DNA of 64,000 nucleotides from assembly GCA_965112735.1 (NCBI GenBank), contig OZ218965.1:1302001-1366000 (forward strand), written 5' to 3'. The DNA is from Phaeosaccion multiseriatum (taxonomy: Eukaryota > Ochrophyta, other classes). Made by a program: the position numbers and the translations under genes. This document shows, one piece after another, positions 42,520 to 62,900 of this stretch (position 1 is its first letter; the number at the start of each line of letters is the position of its first letter). A model generated the notes under the pieces. It was not told where the DNA came from. It worked only from the letters and a program-made list of their open reading frames with translations, and did not search any database.

Positions 42520-44748
42520 ATGGGGGGAACCATGCAGAAGGGAAGTTTGGCAGAGGAAGGACAGTCTCGAGAAGCAATGCCTGAGCCCAAGTCGGCGAGA
42601 GCGGCTTTGAGAACAGTGGCGAGCCTAACTTCGGACAAGGCTTTGTGGGGAGTGTGCAGGGAGGTCGATGAGGGCACCTCCCGCATGTTGGTGATCAGCG
42701 GCGCCATGCCTGAGTGTGTACAGCTTCGTGTGCTGAGTATGCTGAGGCAGCAGAAGGGAGAAGAGGAGAGGTGTTGTCCTCCAGCATCCTCGTTACCCGA
42801 AGGAACGGGTGCCGCTGCTGCGGCTGAGGTGACAAGGCCAGCTATGGAGGGGGCTCGAAGGTCTGGGGGTATGCGGGCGATGCAGGAAGAGCGGCAGGAC
42901 GAGCAGGGTGAAGTTGCATTAGGGTCGTTTCGGGTGGAGGCTGTGCGACTTGGGCTCGGGTACGAGGATCCAGAAGACGAGGACATGAAATCTGCAGACG
43001 AGGCCCTCGTCACGAAAGCACTGGCTATGTTGCCACCATCAGTGAAGCGTGTGGTCTTCTCCGACTTTTTCCATCAGGCCGCCGTAGCTCTACCTTGCAC
43101 AGTGGAGGAGGTGAAGATGGGGGAGCGCTTTAACCTCCCCCTGGATCTGCCTGCCTCGCTGAAGAAGATCACATTTGGCCATCACTTCAATCAGCACGTG
43201 GTCCTTCCTTGTGGTATGGAGGAGGTGGAGATGGGGATTGCTTTTGACCTCCCTCTGGACCTTCCTGCCTCGCTGAAGAAAATCACATTTGGCCGTCGCT
43301 TCAATCAGCACGTGGTCCTTCCTTGTGGTGTAGAGGAGGTAGAGATAGGGCGTGACTTTACCCTCCCTCTGGACCTGCCTGCCTCGCTGAAGAAGATCAA
43401 ATTTGGGGACTGCTCAAGGTTCAATCAGCACGTGGACCTTCCTTGTGGTGTGGAGGAGGTGGAGATGGGGCACGACTTTAACCTCCCTCTGGACCCGCTG
43501 CCTGCCTCGCTGAAGAAGATCAATTTTGGCCTTCACTTCAATCAGCACGTGGTCCTTCCTTGTGGTGTGGAGGAGGTAGAGATAGGGCGTGACTTTACCC
43601 TCCCTCTGGACCTGCCTGCCTCGCTAAAGAGGATAAAATTTGGGGACTGCTCAAGGTTCAATCAGCACGTGGACCTCCCTTATGGTATGGAGGAGGTGCA
43701 GATGGGGCTTGCCTTTAACCTCCCTCTGGACCTGCCTACCTCTCTGAAGAAGATCACATTTGGCAATCGCTTCAATCAGCACGTGGTTCTTCCTTGTGGT
43801 GTGGAGGAGGTGGCGATGGGTCATGACTTTAACCTCCCTCTGGATCTCCCTGTCTCGCTGAAGAGGATGAAACTTGCGTTCTGCTCAAAGTTCAATCAGC
43901 GCGTGGACCTTCCTTGTGGCGTAGAGGAGGTGGTCATGGGAATTCACTTCAACCTCCCTCTGGACCTGCCTGCCTCGCTGAAGAAGGTTGCATTTGGCTT
44001 TAGCTTCAATCAGCACGTGGTTCTTCCTTGTGGTGTGGAGGAGGTGGACATGGGGTCTAAATTTAACCTCCCTCTGGACCTGCCTGCGTCTCTGAAGAAG
44101 ATCATATTTGGCCATTGCTTCAATCAGCACGTGGTTCTTCCTTGTGGTATGGAGGAGGTGAGGATGGGGCGTGACTTTAACCTCCCTCTGGACCTGCCTG
44201 CCTCGCTGAAGAAGATCACATGTTACGAGTACTCGAAGTTCAATCAGCACGTAGTTCTTCCTTGTGGTGTGGAAGAGCTGCAGATGTGGGATGCCTTTAC
44301 CCTCCCTCTGGTCCTGCCTGCCTCGCTGAAGAAGATCATTTTTGGCGCAAGTTTCAACCAGCACGTGGTCCTGCCTGCCTCGCTGAAGAAGGTCATTTTT
44401 GGCTCAAGTTTCAATCAGCACGTGGTCCTTCCGTGCGGTGTGGAGGAGGTGGAGATGGGATGTAACTTTACCCTCCCTCTGGAGCTTCCTGCCTCTCTGA
44501 AGAAGATCAAGTTTGGCAGCAAGTTCAATCAGCCGTTGGTCCTTCCTTGTGGTGTGGAGGAGGTGGAGATGGGGTGGAGCTTTGACCTCCCTCTGGACCT
44601 CCCGGCTTCTCTCCGGACTCTGCGGCTGGGACGGACTTACGCTCTGCCTTTGGAGAGCCTACCTGCTGGCCTGAGGGAGCTCAAAGTTGGAGGGAAATGT
44701 CGGTTGCCTGCAGCTCTACCCGAGGGGGTGAAGCTCTTTCGCTACTAA
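42520..44748 (+). CDS. FNIP-repeat protein, intronless
   Basis: 742 residues in one exon. Residues 1-165 are unrelated to anything I recognise and contain an acidic stretch (YEDPEDEDMKSADE). From about 185 to the end runs a solenoid of 14 double units, each ~45 residues, of the form LPASLKKITFG..FNQHVVLPCGVEEVEMG..FNLPLD. This matches the FNIP repeat (Phe-Asn-x-Pro type), a leucine-rich-repeat-like fold known from Dictyostelium, some algae and giant viruses. Such repeats usually mediate protein binding; no catalytic domain is present. One unit near residue 620 is shortened. The last units lose the FNQ motif and end RLPAALPEGVKLFRY. The 138-bp DNA units are similar but more diverged than the PPR units. 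The start is the first ATG, about 110 bp downstream of an AT-rich tract (42425-42495). Confidence 0.9.
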   Translation: MGGTMQKGSLAEEGQSREAMPEPKSARAALRTVASLTSDKALWGVCREVDEGTSRMLVISGAMPECVQLRVLSMLRQQKGEEERCCPPASSLPEGTGAAAAAEVTRPAMEGARRSGGMRAMQEERQDEQGEVALGSFRVEAVRLGLGYEDPEDEDMKSADEALVTKALAMLPPSVKRVVFSDFFHQAAVALPCTVEEVKMGERFNLPLDLPASLKKITFGHHFNQHVVLPCGMEEVEMGIAFDLPLDLPASLKKITFGRRFNQHVVLPCGVEEVEIGRDFTLPLDLPASLKKIKFGDCSRFNQHVDLPCGVEEVEMGHDFNLPLDPLPASLKKINFGLHFNQHVVLPCGVEEVEIGRDFTLPLDLPASLKRIKFGDCSRFNQHVDLPYGMEEVQMGLAFNLPLDLPTSLKKITFGNRFNQHVVLPCGVEEVAMGHDFNLPLDLPVSLKRMKLAFCSKFNQRVDLPCGVEEVVMGIHFNLPLDLPASLKKVAFGFSFNQHVVLPCGVEEVDMGSKFNLPLDLPASLKKIIFGHCFNQHVVLPCGMEEVRMGRDFNLPLDLPASLKKITCYEYSKFNQHVVLPCGVEELQMWDAFTLPLVLPASLKKIIFGASFNQHVVLPASLKKVIFGSSFNQHVVLPCGVEEVEMGCNFTLPLELPASLKKIKFGSKFNQPLVLPCGVEEVEMGWSFDLPLDLPASLRTLRLGRTYALPLESLPAGLRELKVGGKCRLPAALPEGVKLFRY

Positions 44749-44863
44749 GAAGGATGATGCGACTCGGCTGAGGACGGTGAGAGGAAGAGGACGACAGCGG
44801 TAGAAGGACAGGGCCGAGAAGAAGAGGAGGGGAGGAGGGCTTTGGGACTGGGCCCCGCCCCAC

Positions 44864-45233
44864 CACACACAGTCACCACTTGTCCTAGGGAATCGATCTG
44901 TCGGCGTACATGGCACAAACAAAACACTGTCCTTGTTGCTGACCTGGCCCCTCTCAGACTTGTCCATCAGACCCGTTCACTTCAGTACACTTTCAGTCCG
45001 GGCCCGCACTGACCCTGACCCTGACCCTGACCCTGACCCTGACCCTGACCCTGACCCTGACCCTGGTGTCCCTGACCCTGACCCTGACCCTGACCCTGAC
45101 CCTGACCCTGACCCTGACCCTGACCCTGACTCTGCCCCTGACCACTGCACCCCTCCTCTTGCCACCTCGCCGCCTCCTCCCTGTCCACGTCCACTGACCA
45201 GTTCGTCGAAGCTTGGATACACGTCATCGCTTT
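44864..45233 (-). pseudogene. Duplicated fragment of DUF885 exon 5 / intron 5 with TCAGGG array
   Basis: Matches 52521-53027: cacagtcaccacttgtcct, tgtcggcgtacatRgcacaa, the telomere-like array and the exon 5 end coding DDVYPSFDEL. Similarity stops abruptly at about 45226, inside the exon. Array lengths differ (about 120 versus 260 bp). It cannot be spliced into the gene because it lies beyond the stop codon, so it is a truncated copy. Confidence 0.8.
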
Positions 45234-45249
45234 GAGTCGACACAGGCCT

Positions 45250-45410
45250 GGCGATAACTGGAGCAGGTCCTTCTGTAACGATTGAAGCAGGTCCTTCTGT
45301 AACGATTGAAGCAGGTCCTTCTGTAACGATTGAAGCAGGTTGTTCTGTAACGATTGGAGCAGGTCCTTCTGTAACGATTGAAGCAGGTCCTTCTGTAACG
45401 ATTGGAGGTG
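45250..45410 (+). repeat. 24-bp minisatellite
   Basis: Seven tandem units of gcaggtccttctgtaacgat plus tgaa or tgga, with one ttg variant. Confidence 0.9.
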
Positions 45411-45794
45411 ATGGGTGTTAGCGCTGGCGCTGCTTCTTCTCCTCGAAGCGGCACATGTGCCATTATTGAAAGGGATGGCAGTGAATGTACGCCCTTAGAA
45501 AAGGATGGCACTAAATGTCTAGCCTTCAGAAGGGGTGGGCATATGAATGTATATACATGTTAGAAGCATACGATACGCCGCAGTGCTGTACTTGCCCGCC
45601 AGGGGAAAGCCGCTCTACTCACTCCTTGTACAATTCTTCCATCACTGTCACTGACCACTGGCCAGTGGACCTTGGTACTACAATGCTTCCATCACTGTCA
45701 CTGATCACTGGCCAGTGGACCAAGCTAGACAACGCAGCGTTGGTGCGTGCGTGAACAACAGAGGGACACCCCCCCCCTCTTCACGGAGACTCTC

Positions 45795-45829
<35 letters not shown>

Positions 45830-45855
45830 TTTCGTTGCCTTGCTGTCCGAGGTGG

Positions 45856-54993
<9,138 letters not shown>

Positions 54994-55272
54994 GGCCGAT
55001 GCTCCCTCCCCTTGCGCTCCTCTCTCCTCTGTTCCTCGCTGTACTACAGCTTTTTCTTCTTCTACGTATTCTGCTTCTGGTATTGACTCTGTATGGCAGG
55101 GAAAGGGAGAAAGAGAGGAGAAGAATAAGAAAGAGAAAGGAATCAAAGGAAAGGAGCCAATTGTGAGTAGGGGTGTTGGTCCTTCCCAGTTGGTCCGATT
55201 TGGACCGACCCCCAACGGGCCCATAGTGTGCGGCTGGTCTTCGTGGCCCAGCAGAGGGCTGGCTGGTAGAGG
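54994..55272. promoter_or_regulatory. Divergent promoter interval between DUF885 and REEP genes
   Basis: 279 bases separate the divergent start codons. A purine-rich stretch on the plus strand (55088-55160) is followed by accaactgggaaggaccaacac-type sequence in inverted and direct partial repeats (ttcccagttggtccgatttg). Both genes may have upstream non-coding or short coding exons here. No specific site is recognised. Confidence 0.4.
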
Positions 55273-56509
55273 ATGACCAACTGGCTGGCCTCGCAGCTGT
55301 GCACTATGGCAGTCATGTCCTTGGGAACCTGGCGGTCGTTCAAGTGGGTGAAAGCTCGCCGTTCGCAGGCCAGGAGAGAGTCATTTGATGTGCTGAAGAT
55401 GTGGGTAATCGTTGCCCTGCTGCAGCTGTTTGAGGCATACCTGGAGGTAAGGAAGAAGAAGGCGCAGAAGGGGGCCCTTGATACGATGCAACCTCCTCCA
55501 TTTAATCTTCTCCACTCTCCCGACACCCCCTGTGAACTTCTCCAGTGGATCGTGGCCTGGGTCCCCTTCTATTACCTCGTCAAGTGCGCTCTCCTCCTCC
55601 TGCTGCTCATGCCCAAGTCCAAGGCGGCAACCTTTGTCTTCGACACGGCGGTGGTGCCTGGCATTGAGCTGGCTCACCACTACCTCAACCATCTGGCACT
55701 GAACCACATCATACCCAACCTTGTCAGCCTCCCCTGGCTCATCGTGCAAGCACTCTTCCCGTCGCTGGGGGAAGGAGAAGGTGAGGACATGTTGCTGAGG
55801 CACCATACGAGGAGCGAAAGCAGGGACTGCAACAGCAAGCAGCGGCTGGCTGCTGAGAGTCTTTCTCGCCTCCGTTGTTCTAGATGCACGTCGTTGTGCC
55901 GCCAGCCTCTCCCCCTCCCCTTGTTGCACTTGCTCGCGCTTCTCACCAGTCCCTATTTCTTTCTCCTCTCTTCCTCAGCGGGGGCTTCCTCAGCAACTCG
56001 GCCGGCAAGAAGGAGGAAAGGCAAGGGCAGCAAAGACAAAGGAGGGAAGGGAAATGGCAACAATGGCAAGTCGTCGTCCTCCTCCGCTGCCTCCTCCTCC
56101 CCCAGCCTCAAGACCAGGTTGCAGAGCCTCAGCACCAGCCTCACTCGCTCACCCGATGGAAGGGATGGCACCAGAAGGACTCCCCAAAGCCCTTGCCAGG
56201 TGCGTGGAGAGGGAGAGAGAGGGGCGGGAGGGAGAGAAGGAAGGAGGGGGGGGGGGGAGTGGGGTGCACGCCTTCTCAGCCTTCTTGACCAGGCACACGA
56301 GCTCCGCCTTCTCACACACACACCTGCTCTGACTTCCCTCCTTGGGAAGCTTGGGGAAGTTTGTTGTGAGGTGGTGGGTCAGGTGTTTCAGGTGCTGTTT
56401 CCTACAGGTTGTAGCGGTGGCATGTCCTTTTCTCCACCGCACATCTACACGTGCTGGTCTTCTCTCCTCTCCTCACAGAGATCTCACTGACCCGGATGTA
56501 CCCCGTCTG

Positions 56510-56540
<31 letters not shown>

Positions 56541-58698
56541 ACTCTCTCTCACTCTCTTTCACTCTCCCTCTCACTCTCTTTCACTCTCTCTCTCTCACTC
56601 TCTCTCTCTTTCACTCTCTCTCTCTCACTCTCTCTTTCACTCTCTCTCTCTCACTCTCTTTCACTCTCTCTCTTTCACTCTCCCTCACTCTCACTCTCTT
56701 TCACTCTCTCTCACTCTCTCTCACTCTCACTCTCTTTCACTCTCTCTCTCTCACTCTCACTCTCTCTCTCACTCTCTCTCTGTCTCACACACACACACAC
56801 ACTCTCTTTCACTCTCACTCTCTATACTCTCTTGGCCCTCTTGTTGCTCCGTACCTTCCCTTCCCTGCTCGGTGTGTCCCCCCACTGCACTGGTCCTGGT
56901 CTGTCCGCCCATATGCCTGCCCATATGCCTGCCCATATGCCCACCCGCCCCGCAGGTATCTCGGATGGCAGCATCCGCCAAGCAACTTCACAAGCTCAGC
57001 AGCAGCCTTAAGAATCCGAGGCGGCGCTCCTCCTCCTCTTCCTCCTCCTCCTCCTCCTCTGTGTCCTCAAAGGGGCCAGGGTTAGGATCAGGGCCCGCCC
57101 CCCTGGGCTCTGCAGGTCGATATGACTACCACGCAGAGCCGGCTGCAGATGAGGGGTACCCGATGGCGATGGCTGTATCACCAACTGGTGCTGTTGGACG
57201 AATTGATAGTGGCGTCTTTCCAAGTGAGGAGGAGGAGGAGGAGCTGGCCGCAGCAATTGGTGATACAGGAGACGTCGTCATGGCGGAGGCCGAAGGGGCA
57301 GGAGGGAGGGATGACAGTGGCGATGGTGGTGTTGACGCCTCCTCTCTTGCAGCAGCTGCTGCCGTGTCGACATCCTCCTCTCCTCCTTCTGCCGCGGCCA
57401 AGAAGAAGAAGCGTTCCCCCATGGCCATACATGTGGGGAGGTGGAGGAGGAATCCCTCCAAACGGCAGGAGAAGGAGGAAGGAGAAGAAGAAGGCGAAGG
57501 AGAGCGGGGGCCCGGCACCCCGCCTCGTGTGCGTGTGAGTGCAGCGGTAGGGGCTGAACAAGAGCCGCTCAGGACTCCTCCTCGGTTGGGAGAGGGGGGG
57601 AAGGCAGGCACACACGTACCAGTACCAGGGGGAAGGGGAGGGGGGGCTTCAGAGGTTGGTTCTTCACCGTCGTTGACAATGTTCCTTCGCCGTGCCCTCA
57701 CCGGAGATGAAAGCATACGAGTACGAGACCACTTGTTCGATCTCAAGACGCCCGCCCCGCCCACGCCAGTTGTGAACAGTAGTGTGAGTGTGAGTGTGAG
57801 TGCCGCCGTGGTGAATAGTGTCGACCTCAAGACAAGAGCACCACACACGCCAGTTGTGATGAGTAGCACTAGTGCGAGCAGTAGTGCGGGTGGTGAGAGT
57901 GGCGTAAGGTGCAGCCCGAGGAAGGCAGCCAAAGCAATGGCGAGGGACAGCCCGAGGAAGTCAGCGACAGCGGCAGCAGCAACGGCGGCCGCAATGGCGA
58001 GCAGCGATGATGACTCGTCGGCGTCGTCTCGCGTTTCTTCTACCGCGCTGTTGGTCTCCTCTCTCCGAAGGCGACGACGGCGGAGCAAGGACCCGGGGGA
58101 GGATGGGGAGGGGGTAACCCAGGAGTGTGTGACAGCGGCAGGGAGTGCTGTACCACCAACTGCTGATGATGCTGCTGCTCCTGCTGCTGCTGCTGCTGTG
58201 ACCACTGCTACCGCTGCTACTGGTACTCGCCGCACGAGAAGTGGTAGAGATTCTTACTCTCCGACCGTGGTTGTGGTTGCGGCTGCGGAAGGTCGAGGAG
58301 AGGGCGGCAGAGCTTTGGAGGGGAGGAGGGGGGCTGTGAGGGCAGCAGCTGCAGCAGTTGGTGGTACAGCAGTTGGTGGTACAGCAGTTGGTGGTACAGC
58401 AGCGTCGTCTAGCTCGTCCTCTCGAGCGGCGCAGCTCATGCAGTGGAGGAAGAATGGTCGGAGACGCCAACAGGAGCACCAACAGGAGCACCAACAGGAG
58501 CACTTACCCGGTCTGCCCCAGCTGCAGCCCCAGAGCCAAGCCGCAGCAGGAGCCGCAGCTGTACCACCAGCTGCTATACCTCATAGATCACCAACTGCTG
58601 TGTCTGCATCTACGGAGGAAGCCCTCCAGGCCCTTGAGGCTGAGCGCAAGGCATCCGAAAGTCGAGCAGTCCGCCGGAGTCAGAGGCTGCGGAAGTGA
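55273..58698 (+). CDS. REEP / TB2-DP1-HVA22 family ER membrane-shaping protein with long tail
   Basis: Exons: 55273-55446, 55546-55780, 55979-56199, 56956-58698; 790 residues. Residues 1-135 form the family domain: WRSFKWVKA, WVIVALLQLFEAYLEWIVAWVPFYYLVKCALLLLLLMPKSKAATFVFDTAV. Its hydrophobic hairpins curve the ER membrane. The usual GYxYPxYxS start is not evident, so a 5' exon may be missing. Residues 140-790 are disordered, rich in Ser, Ala and basic residues, and far longer than in typical members (about 150-250 residues). They contain repeated segments such as SPRK(A/S)A and TPVVNSS/TPVVMSS. The dispersed motif is read here as AVGGTAVGGTA, AIGDTG, AVSPTG and, reversed, AVPPTA. The extreme C-terminus (RRSQRLRK) is basic. 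Intron 3 contains a CTCACT array (56515-56830). Confidence 0.84.
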
Positions 58699-59248
58699 TA
58701 CAGAGCTTTAGCAGTTGGTGATACAGACACAGCAGTTGGTGATACAGAGGCTGCGGAAGTGGTACACAGGCTGCGGAAGTGATACAGAGCTTTAGCAGTT
58801 GGTGATGCAGAGGCTGCGGAAGTGATACAGAGCTTTAGCAGTTGGTGATACAGAGGCTGCGGAAGTGATAGCTCTCTCACTCTCACTCTCCGCCGGAGTC
58901 AGAGGCTGCGGAAGTGATCCAGACACAGCAGTTGGTGATACAGAGGCTGCGGAAGTGATAGCTCTCTCACTCACTCTCTCTCTCTCTTCTCTGACCCTCC
59001 TTCTCGCCCCATCTGTGAATCTCTCTGTCTCTCGCTGTTAGTACTCTTTTGGGGCCTTTGCTGGCACGGTCTGGTCTCTGAAAGAGGCCGACGACAATAT
59101 ATACATGTACATCCATTCATATTTTCATTATTCATTTTTTAAAATTAATAACATTTCTTTTCTTTCGCCCAATGGGTACTGTAGTATGTCATCGAGCGTC
59201 GCCATTTGACGGAATGGAGTCATTCATCCATTCAATCGTTCCCCTCCC
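58699..59248. other. 3' flank of REEP gene: tandem copies of its last codons plus dispersed motif
   Basis: At 58676-58960 the sequence agaggctgcggaagtgatac, which contains the REEP stop codon, is repeated about six times, alternating with gcagttggtgatacag. The piece ccgccggagtcagaggctgc (58671) recurs at 58891. From 59085 to 59160 the DNA is AT-rich and may hold poly(A) signals for both convergent genes. Confidence 0.75.
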
Positions 59249-59849
59249 TCACGGGGCCTGTAACTGCAACGGCATCCGAAACCGATTCGCGTACGCAGAG
59301 CACAGGTCGCTCGTTGCCCGCCTTTGAAGGAGTAGAGGAGGGGAAGGAGGAGGGAGGGAGGGAGGGAGGGAGGGAGGGAGGGAGGGAGGGAGGGAGGGAG
59401 GGAGGGAGGGGTGTAGATAAGGGGGGGGGAGAGGGAGGAAGGCACGGAGAGAAGGAGAGGGAGCGAAAGAGGGGGGGAGGGAGGGAAGGATTTGACGGAG
59501 GGACAGAGGAAGGAAGGAAGGAAGGAAGGAGGGAGGGAGGGAAGGAAGGAAGGGGGGAGGGGTTGTGACTGTGAATCTCTCAGATAGGGTGAGGGGATGA
59601 GTCTCATTGAGTCTCATGGAGGTTGAAGGGAGGAGGGGAAGGGTGGGCGTTGTTCTCTGGGCATTACTCACGCACTCACTCCCTTCCTCCGCCCATCCAC
59701 TGCCATCCCTCACCTCTGCACGGCTGGGGTGGCCCCTCTCCATGAACAAAAGACGGAGGCGCTGAAGGCTCTGCGGTGAAAAGCGTCGGCGATGCGCAAC
59801 CTTACACGCCTAGGCACAAGCATCAACACACGCACAAGATTATATATAC

Positions 59850-59909
<60 letters not shown>

Positions 59910-62900
59910 CAGACACAAACATCCGCGCCCCACACACACACACAAACACACACATGCACACACGTAAGTAAGTACGTAAGTAAGAAGGCAGGGTGGGGGG
60001 GAGGGATAGATAGATGGAGGAAGGGAGGGAGGGGATAAGGCCGAGTCTATCCTTGGCTCTGTGAGTTTCAGTGCTTGCTCTCTCCCTCTCCCTCTCCCTC
60101 CCCTTCCTCTCCCTCTCCCTCTCTCTCCCCTTCCTCTCCCTCTCCCTCTCCCCTCCCCTTCCTCTCCCCCATAGCCCTGGCTCTGTGAGTTGAAGTCCGA
60201 GTTTGACGCAGAGATCAGAGTATCAGTGCGTAGGCTTGCTTTGCCCACTTGCCTTGTGGTGGCCCTGTGAGCGGCTTTACTCCATCGCCTGAGCGACGCA
60301 GAGAGGCCTCTGAGGCGTCGCTCCCTCCGGGCTAAGCAGAAGGCCGCCCATCGCCCTTCCCATCCACTGCCATCCCCCCTCCTCGCTTCCCATCCACTGC
60401 CATCCCCCCTTCTCCTCTCGGGGAGAACTTTCGGGGAACGGGTGTTGTCGGGGGCCGTGGTTTGATGTTGCCTCTTCTCGGCCGCAGCTGCTGTATCACC
60501 AGCTGATGCGGCTGCCTCCTCTGCCTCCTCCCTCTCTAGAAAGTCCTCCAGTAGAGACTGTGCGCCAAGGGTGGGGAGGGAGGGAGGGAGGGAGGGAGGG
60601 AGGGAGGGAGGGCGGAGGGAGGGGGGGAGGGGATGGCAGTGGATGGGGAGATAAGAGTAAGCAGCGCAATGCAATACGTAACGGAGCACTGAGCCAGCAG
60701 GTGGGAAGGGAGGAAGGGAGAGAGGGAAGGAGCCGACCCCATCAAATCCGCCTGACTCGATGATGCTTCCGAGTGACCTGATTCCAAATTCAGTGGCCAA
60801 TCCAACACATGGTACCTTCCCTCCTCTTTCTCCCTCCTCTTTCTCCCTCCTCCCTCCTCCTCCTCCACCTCCTCCTCCTCCTCCTCCTCCTCCTCCTCCT
60901 CCTCCTCCCCCTCCTCCTCCTCCTCCTCCCCCTCCTCCTCCTCCTCCTCCTCCTCCTCCTCCTCCTCCTCCTCCTCCTCCTCCTCCTGCTCCTCCTGCTC
61001 CTCCTCCTCCTGCCTCCCTCCTCTTTCTCCCTCCTCCTCCTCCTGCCGCTGCTTCTGCTCCTCCTCCTCCTCCTCCTCCTCCTCCTCCTGCCGCTGCTTC
61101 TGCTCCTCCTCCTCCTCCTCCTCCTCCTGCCGCTGCTTCTGCTCCTCATACATATTCACCTCACCTGTGCCACAGCGCGAGCTTTCAGCTCTGCGTAGAC
61201 ACCGTAGAGTGCCTTCCGCACGATAAAGCCCTTGCCCCCCGGGGCCTTACCCCCTGGCGTGGCTCCCCCGGGGGTCTTGCCCCCCCGGGTGGCGCCTGGG
61301 TCATGGTGACAGAGTATGTCGGCAACACGTGTCCAGCGACTCTCAATGAGGGCCTCTCGTCTCCGCCTCCGCCTCAGCCGACTGGTACTGGCTTTGGCTT
61401 CTTCTTGGGTAGTTGGTGATACAGATACAGCTTCTTCCTCGTCCTCGTCCTCATCCTCCTCTGCCTCTGCCCTCCTGCGCTGTATCACCAACTGCTGCTG
61501 CTGCTGCTCCTCGTCCTTTGTCTTCACATCGCGGCGGAGTCGACTCGCCACGGCTGTGCGGCTCCACGCACGGAGGACCCTTACGTAACGAAGAGGCGTA
61601 AGGGTACGTTAAGAGTACGTTAAGAGTACGTTAAGAGTACGTTAAGGGTACGTTAAGAGTACATCAGAGAGGGAGAGAGAAGTGCTACAAAGGAAAGGGG
61701 GTTGAAGGACGCGCCATTCAGAACGAGACAGAGAGCACCCAAACAAAGGCAAACAAGGAAGGCTGTTCCCGACCAAGGCTGCCCAGTCCTTCCCTCCCTC
61801 CCTCCCTCACTCCCTCTCTCCCTCGTACCTCCTGGCTCTCCTAGCCGTGAGTAGGCTCCGCACCCTCTGTCCTAGCACCTCCCTCAGGCGCTGCAGCTCC
61901 GCCGCCCTTGTGCCCCACTCGACAAGCACTGCCCTCAACAAAGTCTGCTGCCTTCCCCTCTCACACGCCCGCAAGCGCCACCTACGGTGGACATGCACAC
62001 ACCCACACACGTGTTGGGGCATGGGTGCATCGGGGGGCCAAGGTGTCAGGACAGAAGAGAAGGACAGAAAGTACAAGTACGTTCATGCATATACATGTTT
62101 GGGGGTCGGACAGGGGACCCAAAGGGCTCCACATGCTCACCTCGGAAAAGCCCGCTTGAGGAGCCTCGCCCTCCCCCACTGCTGCGCGAGGAGCAAGGCG
62201 TGCCGTACCACCAACCGCTGATGCCGAGCCATTTGTGAGTGGCTGTGAATTGCGCGGAGGCTCTTGAGCAGCTTCCAGCGAGGGAGCACCTTCGTGTGTG
62301 GATGTGGGTGGAGGAGTAGGAGGAGGAGGAGGAGGAGGAGGAGGAGGAGGAGGAGGAGGAGGAGGAGGAGGAGGAGGAGGAGAAGGAGGAGGAGGAGGAG
62401 GGGAGGAGGACTTAATTGTCGCCTCCAACAACCAACCTCCACTTTAAAAATCGCCACCACCAACCAACCTCGACATTTAGAATCGCCCCATCGAGCTCTT
62501 AACTCGAGTGCGGTATGCTTCCTTGCCCCGCGTCTGCAGCACTCCGCCCATCGCCTCCAGCAACGACAGGTAGCATGTCGCCTTTGGAGAGAGAGAGAGA
62601 GATAGAGAGGGAGGGAGGGGGAGGGAGAGAGACAGAGGGAGAGTGAGAGGGAGAGAGGGAGAGAGGGAGAGAGAGCGTGAGGAAGAGGGAGGGAGGGACG
62701 GAGGGAGGGAAGGAGGGAAAGAGAGCGTGAGAGTGAGAGAGAGGAAGAGAGAGAAGGAGGGAGAGAAAGTGAGAGAGACAGAATGAGGGAGAGAGGGGGG
62801 GGGGGGGGGAGGGAGGAAGGGGGAGAGAGAGAGTGAGAGGGAGAGAGAGGGAGGGACGGAGGCAGGGAAGGAGGGAAAGAGAGAGTGAGAGTGCGAGAGC

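Larger units (their letters stand above)
44749..45855. other. Intergenic: duplicated DUF885 fragment and minisatellites
   Basis: Holds the pseudo-fragment at 44864-45233, a 24-bp minisatellite (45250-45410) and a ~52-bp direct duplication (ttccatcactgtcactgaYC, then actggccagtggacc) at 45638-45722. A CT-rich tract is at 45790-45835. No expressed gene is supported. Confidence 0.65.

Noticed and set aside
60536-61159. Glu/Gln-rich minus-strand frame as coding sequence of the Sfi1-like gene
   Set aside because: Exons 61579-61165 and 60557-60253 end and begin on good splice sites in matching phase. The GAG tract between them is best read as intron, though retention cannot be excluded.
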